Assembly: GCF_002001205.1 (NCBI RefSeq) | Contig: NZ_MUNZ01000073.1 | Span: forward strand, 1 to 64,000 | Length of the DNA: 64,000 nucleotides | From: Hydrogenophaga sp. A37 | GTDB lineage: Bacteria > Pseudomonadota > Gammaproteobacteria > Burkholderiales > Burkholderiaceae_C | Direction of reading: 5' to 3' | Shown here: in pieces, positions 60,515 through 64,000 of the stretch | Numbering within the stretch: the stretch's first letter is position 1 | Layout of the letters: every line of letters starts with the position of its first letter | The notes under the pieces: model-generated | Told to the model about the DNA's origin: nothing | Seen by the model: only the letters and a program-made list of their open reading frames with translations | Databases searched by the model: none | Translations under genes and position numbers: made by a program

Positions 60515-61794
60515 GGCTGTGGCGCCAGTTCGGCCAGCACCTCGTCCAGCGTCTGCACCAGCAGGCCCAGGTGTTCTTCCGAAAAGGTCATCGGCGGGCG
60601 GATCTTGAGGGTGTTCTTGTGCCGCCCCAGCTTGGACAGCAGCACGCCCCGCTCGCGCATCGCCTCCACCACCTGGTCGGCGAAACCGGAGGCGGGCTCC
60701 AGCGTGGTCTTGTCCTTGAGGAACTCGACGCCGAACACCATGCCGCTCTGGCGAACGTCGCCAATGACACCGTACTTGCTGGACAGTTCGGTCAGCGCCT
60801 GCGCGGCCAGGGCACCGATCTTGGCGGCATTCGCCTGCAGGTTGCGCTGCTCGATCTCTTCCAGCACGGCCATGGCGGCGGCGCAGGCCACGGGGTTGCC
60901 GCCAAAGGTGTTGAAGTACCGGTAGGAGCCGCGGAAACGGTCCATCACCTCCGGCCGCGTGACCAGACCCGCCACCGGGTAGCCGTTGCCCATCGGCTTG
61001 CCCATGGTGACCACGTCGGGCGTCACACCCTGCTTCTGGTGCGCCCAGAAATGGCTGCCGCTGCGCGCAAAGCCCGACTGCACCTCGTCGCAGATCAGGA
61101 GGCCGCCGGCCTCCCGAACCACCTGCTCTGTCGGGCGCAACCAGCCGGGAGCCTGGGTGGGGAAGCCTTCATTGAGGAACAACGGGCACACGATCAGCGC
61201 CGCGAAGCCGATGCCCGAGCGCTCGTGTTCGTCGATCTGCTCCTGCACCTTCGCCGCAAAGCGCAACCCCTGAGGGTCATCGATGCGCAAGCTGTCGGGC
61301 GCCTCGACATGGCGCACGTACTGGTTCAGCCCGTAGCCGTATTTCGGCGCATTGCCGGTCGACAGTTGGCTGACCAGGCTGGTGTTGCCGTGGTAAGTGG
61401 CGTCGGTGGCAATGACACCCCGCTTGCCGGTCATCGCTTCCGCCATGCGCAGTGCGATGTCGTTGGCCTCGGAGCCGGTGCAGGTCAGCAAGGCGTTGGT
61501 GAGTTCGCCGCCATAGGTGGACGTCAGCTTCTCGGCGTAGTTCACCAGGTTCTCGTGCAGGTAGCGGCTGTGCACGTTGAGCTGCGCGCTTTGCGAACAG
61601 ATGGCCTCCACCACCCTGGGGTTGCAGTGCCCGACGTGGGGCACGTTGTTGTAGCAGTCGAGGTAACGACGACCTTCCGCATCCCACAGCCACACGTCCT
61701 CGCCCTTCACGATGTGCACCGGTCGCAGGTAGAAAGTGGAGACGTTCGGCCCGAGCAGGGCCCGCCGCTTCTCCAACAGTTCGGTTTGATTCAT
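60511..61794 (-). CDS. Class III PLP enzyme, candidate amino-alcohol-phosphate phospho-lyase
   Basis: The 427-residue protein belongs to class III aminotransferases: GRRYLDCYNNVPHVGHCNPRVVEA (in outline), TCTGSEANDIALRMAE, LLICDEVQSGFARSGSHFWAHQKQGV and VTMGKPMGNGYPVAGLVT with the PLP Lys. The NNVPHVGHCNP and ICDEVQSGFARSG segments recall AGXT2L1/AGXT2L2-type phospho-lyases more than GABA or ornithine transaminases. Such enzymes convert O-phosphoethanolamine to acetaldehyde, phosphate and ammonia, or 5-phosphohydroxylysine to aminoadipate semialdehyde. Coupling to an APH-type kinase is consistent. Activity is inferred. Confidence 0.85.
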   Translation of the reverse strand: MNQTELLEKRRALLGPNVSTFYLRPVHIVKGEDVWLWDAEGRRYLDCYNNVPHVGHCNPRVVEAICSQSAQLNVHSRYLHENLVNYAEKLTSTYGGELTNALLTCTGSEANDIALRMAEAMTGKRGVIATDATYHGNTSLVSQLSTGNAPKYGYGLNQYVRHVEAPDSLRIDDPQGLRFAAKVQEQIDEHERSGIGFAALIVCPLFLNEGFPTQAPGWLRPTEQVVREAGGLLICDEVQSGFARSGSHFWAHQKQGVTPDVVTMGKPMGNGYPVAGLVTRPEVMDRFRGSYRYFNTFGGNPVACAAAMAVLEEIEQRNLQANAAKIGALAAQALTELSSKYGVIGDVRQSGMVFGVEFLKDKTTLEPASGFADQVVEAMRERGVLLSKLGRHKNTLKIRPPMTFSEEHLGLLVQTLDEVLAELAPQP

Positions 61795-61823
61795 TTCAGT
61801 GTTCCATCAAGGCAGTCAACCAG

Positions 61824-61858
61824 AAAAAACAAGTGCTGGCGCCCCCGGCGCCAGAACT
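61824..61858 (-). terminator. Intrinsic terminator between APC permease and PLP enzyme
   Basis: Read on the minus strand: AAGT, T, CTGGCGCC, loop GGG, GGCGCCAG, C, ACTT (12 bp with one mismatch), then G and six T. It lies 33 bp after the permease stop and before the PLP gene start. Confidence 0.8.
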
Positions 61859-61890
61859 TCTTCAGCGAATGCGTCCAGACAAGGACGCCT

Positions 61891-63411
61891 TCAGGAGATC
61901 ACGTCCTGGATCAGCTCTTTGTTTTCCTTGTGGCGTGCGATGGCAAAGAAGTAGCCCAGCACGAGCACACCAAAGGGCATCAGCGCCATGAACCAGCCCA
62001 GACCGTTCATGGCCCAGGAGGTCGTGGTCGGGTCCATGCCTTCGGCGACCGCCCCGGTCAACAGGCCAAACCGCGCCAGCAGGAGGTAGAGCCCGACCGA
62101 CAGGCCGACGGTGGCCAACACCGGCGCAATCAGCGACTGGAAGATGTTCGCGTCACCGGGCACACGGCGGAACCAGGCGATCACCGCCAGACAGACCAGG
62201 ATCTCGATCAGCAGGATCGAGACCACCGCCAGACCGGAGAACCAGAAGAACATGTTGAGGATCGGGTCCAGGCCTGCCACCGCAAAGAGCGCAATCACAG
62301 CAGCGGTGATCACCGAGACGATGATCGATCCGGCCGACGGCGCACCGCGCTGGTTGACCTTGGCCAGTGCGGCGGGCAAGGTGCCGCCGCGGCCCAGGGC
62401 AAACAGGTAGCGCGCGGCGGAGTTCTGGAACGCCAGCATGGCGGCAAACAGACTCGAGAGCACCAGGGCCTTCATCAGCGCAGACAGCCAGTCACCCACA
62501 TACTGGCCCGCCAGCGTGAACAGCACATTGGCGGGATTGACCAGGGGCGCACCGTCGACCGACGACAGCTCGACCACACGGTCCATCACCTTGCCAGCGC
62601 CGAGACCGCTCACCACCGCAAACGAGGTGAAGGCGAACAGCACGGTGATCAGCACCACGGCGACATAGGTGGCCAGCGGCACGGTGCGCTTGGGGTCGAT
62701 CGATTCTTCGCCGTAAATGGCGGTGGCTTCGAAGCCCACGAAAGAGGCGAACGCGAACGCCAGGGCGATGCCGGCGGAACCCGCAAGACCACCTGCCAGG
62801 ATGTTGGCCGGGCTGAAGGACGCCGCAAAATTCCACCCCTCCGGCCCACCCTGCACGAAGATCGCCACCGAAGTGACCACCAGGCTCAGGAGCTCAAGCC
62901 CCATCAACAGACCCAGCACGTGCGCACCCACGTCGACGCTGCGCAGCGACAGCCAGGTCACGGCGGCCCACGCCACCAGTGACCATCCCCACCAGGGCAG
63001 CCCCCCGACCTGCTCGGCCATCAGCCCGCCGAAGAAGCCGAAGATCGACAGGTGAATGGCCAGGTAGGCCAGCAGGGACACGAAGGCAGAGCCCACCCCC
63101 AGGTGCAAACCCATGCCGCGACCGATGTACGCGAAGAACGCGCCGGAGTTCGTCACCTGGTGGCTCATGGCGGCGTAGCCCACGCTGAACAGCAGCAGGA
63201 TCAGACCCGCCAGCAGGTAAGCACCCGGCGCGGCAGCGCCATTGCCCAGCAGGATGGCGGCGGGCAGTGCACCGGTCATGCCCACCAGCGGTGAGGCGGC
63301 GGCGACCACGAAGAAGACGATGCCGATCACCCCCAGCCGACCGGAACGCAGGGACTGCTCGGTGCCCGGGTCTGACCCGGACGGTGAAAGTGAAGTAGAT
63401 GCGGTTTTCAT
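61891..63411 (-). CDS. APC-superfamily amino acid/amine permease
   Basis: The 506-residue protein has about 12 membrane segments and the APC start IGIVFFVVAAASPLVGMTGALPAAIL. It continues with SVGYAAMSHQVTNSGAFFAYIGRG, SFVGFEATAIYGEES and GRGGTLPAALAKVNQRGAPS. It imports an amino acid or amine by cation coupling in the inner membrane. As the first gene before the PLP enzyme and kinase, with an EutR-like regulator divergent to it, ethanolamine or a similar amine is the likely substrate. The start at 63411 was chosen over a weaker upstream ATG. Confidence 0.9.
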   Translation of the reverse strand: MKTASTSLSPSGSDPGTEQSLRSGRLGVIGIVFFVVAAASPLVGMTGALPAAILLGNGAAAPGAYLLAGLILLLFSVGYAAMSHQVTNSGAFFAYIGRGMGLHLGVGSAFVSLLAYLAIHLSIFGFFGGLMAEQVGGLPWWGWSLVAWAAVTWLSLRSVDVGAHVLGLLMGLELLSLVVTSVAIFVQGGPEGWNFAASFSPANILAGGLAGSAGIALAFAFASFVGFEATAIYGEESIDPKRTVPLATYVAVVLITVLFAFTSFAVVSGLGAGKVMDRVVELSSVDGAPLVNPANVLFTLAGQYVGDWLSALMKALVLSSLFAAMLAFQNSAARYLFALGRGGTLPAALAKVNQRGAPSAGSIIVSVITAAVIALFAVAGLDPILNMFFWFSGLAVVSILLIEILVCLAVIAWFRRVPGDANIFQSLIAPVLATVGLSVGLYLLLARFGLLTGAVAEGMDPTTTSWAMNGLGWFMALMPFGVLVLGYFFAIARHKENKELIQDVIS

Positions 63412-63572
63412 GGCTGTTCCTCGTCGTTGTGTCTGTGTGATCCGTGCCACCGGCACGCAGCGCCAGGGGGTGGACGGATGCTAGGGACGCACTGCCAAAC
63501 GGGTTATCAAAACTGCGCACGATGTGGCCCGGGTTTCTCCCAATCGGCCTTCCTGCTGCTACGCTGCGCGCC

Positions 63573-64000
63573 ATGAGCGACCCCATTGACGAGGCCCAAG
63601 AAGACGCTGAAGCGCCTGGCTGGGCACACTCCCTGCTGACCTTCGACATGGACGCCCACGCCAGGGCCCAGGGCGACTGGGCCTTGCATTACGAACAGCT
63701 CTCCAGCGGCCGCTTTCGTGGCGAACTGTCCCTGGTGGAACTCGACGGGGTGCGCCTGACCGAAGAGAAGACCAGCCTCGCGCTGCGCCAGCGCGGGCGG
63801 CTGGGCGAGCAGGTCTACGGGTTTGCGATGTCGGTGGCGCCCACCGGGGATGTGTACTTCGATGGCCGCAAGGTCCACCCGGACGCCATCCTCTGCGGCA
63901 GCGGGCGCGAGATCGATTTCGTCACGCCGCCGCAGCATCACCTGATCGCCTTGACGGTCGAGCGCAGCCTGCTCAACGGGCTCTGGGAGCACATGTACCA
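63573..64000 (+). CDS. AraC-family regulator, EutR-like N-terminal part (partial)
   Basis: The first 142 residues are seen: MSDPIDEAQEDAEAPGWAHS, then FDMDAHARAQGDWALHYEQL, SSGRFRGELSLVELDGVRL, EEKTSLALRQRGRLGEQVYG, CGSGREIDFVTPPQHHLIAL. From memory this order of motifs parallels E. coli EutR (Y-x-Q-L-x-x-G-x-F-x-G-E, then LALRQ, then a GGTEFELSTP segment). The C-terminal AraC helix-turn-helix lies beyond the window. It is divergent from the APC permease gene with 161 bp between starts. It probably activates the amine genes; the ligand is inferred. Confidence 0.8.
   Translation, partial: MSDPIDEAQEDAEAPGWAHSLLTFDMDAHARAQGDWALHYEQLSSGRFRGELSLVELDGVRLTEEKTSLALRQRGRLGEQVYGFAMSVAPTGDVYFDGRKVHPDAILCGSGREIDFVTPPQHHLIALTVERSLLNGLWEHMY

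Noticed and set aside
1..64000. CRISPR arrays, tRNA and rRNA genes, prophage or integrative element
   Set aside because: No regularly spaced direct repeats, cloverleaf-type sequences, rRNA segments, integrase or phage structural genes were seen. The recurring repeats are dispersed, not arrayed.

Overview
The window is GC-rich DNA from a betaproteobacterium, most likely a member of the Comamonadaceae close to Hydrogenophaga. This rests on protein character, on a urtABCDE/ure system, on a uraD-allC fusion and on Bug-type binding proteins; no rRNA is present to confirm it. Coding density is high, gene order is operonic, and no tRNA, rRNA, CRISPR array or prophage was seen. The window ends inside a gene at each side: an IS5-family transposase on the left and an EutR-like AraC regulator on the right.

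Layout. (1) 1-2.2 kb: an IS5-family element abuts the stop codon of ureB; behind it on the minus strand lie a small His-rich membrane protein, ureA and a SHOCT-domain protein. (2) 2.2-6.9 kb: an NCS1-type permease fused to a hybrid histidine kinase, followed by a REC-LuxR response regulator. (3) 6.9-9.4 kb: a frameshifted tannase/feruloyl-esterase-like gene and a MarR regulator. (4) 9.4-25.7 kb: a large sugar-acid cluster with aldose epimerase, three enolase-superfamily dehydratases, GarD-type galactarate dehydratase, KdgD, a TRAP transporter, a lactonase, uronate dehydrogenase, a FadR/GntR regulator and 2-oxoglutarate semialdehyde dehydrogenase. Together they give the complete oxidative route from hexuronate through aldarate and 5-dehydro-4-deoxyglucarate to 2-oxoglutarate. 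(5) 25.7-29.2 kb: small accessory genes (SDR, BON-domain lipoprotein, ferritin-like protein, lipoprotein). (6) 29.3-37.7 kb: the urea ABC transporter urtABCDE, a REC-TPR protein and ureD, the last lying 35.6 kb away from ureAB. (7) 37.7-53.8 kb: purine catabolism with a nucleobase-type ABC transporter, a purine deaminase, allantoate and OHCU enzymes, PuuE, UraH, XdhC and PuuD, probably controlled by a GntR regulator through a shared 16-bp palindrome; malic enzyme and an M20 hydrolase sit among these genes. (8) 53.9-59.4 kb: glutathione-dependent formaldehyde oxidation, an ECF sigma/anti-sigma pair and an acyl-CoA synthetase. (9) 59.6-64 kb: an APC permease, a class III PLP enzyme, an APH-type kinase and an EutR-like regulator, which I read as a candidate B12-independent amino-alcohol (ethanolamine) pathway.

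Two themes unify the window: nitrogen salvage from purines through allantoin and urea to ammonia, and catabolism of sugar acids. The most unusual structural feature is a family of roughly 70-bp GC-rich triple-hairpin repeats. Almost every copy touches a gene's stop codon with fixed polarity, and copies (or copies of a second repeat family) also lie in frame inside two genes: the permease-kinase gene and the uraD-allC gene.
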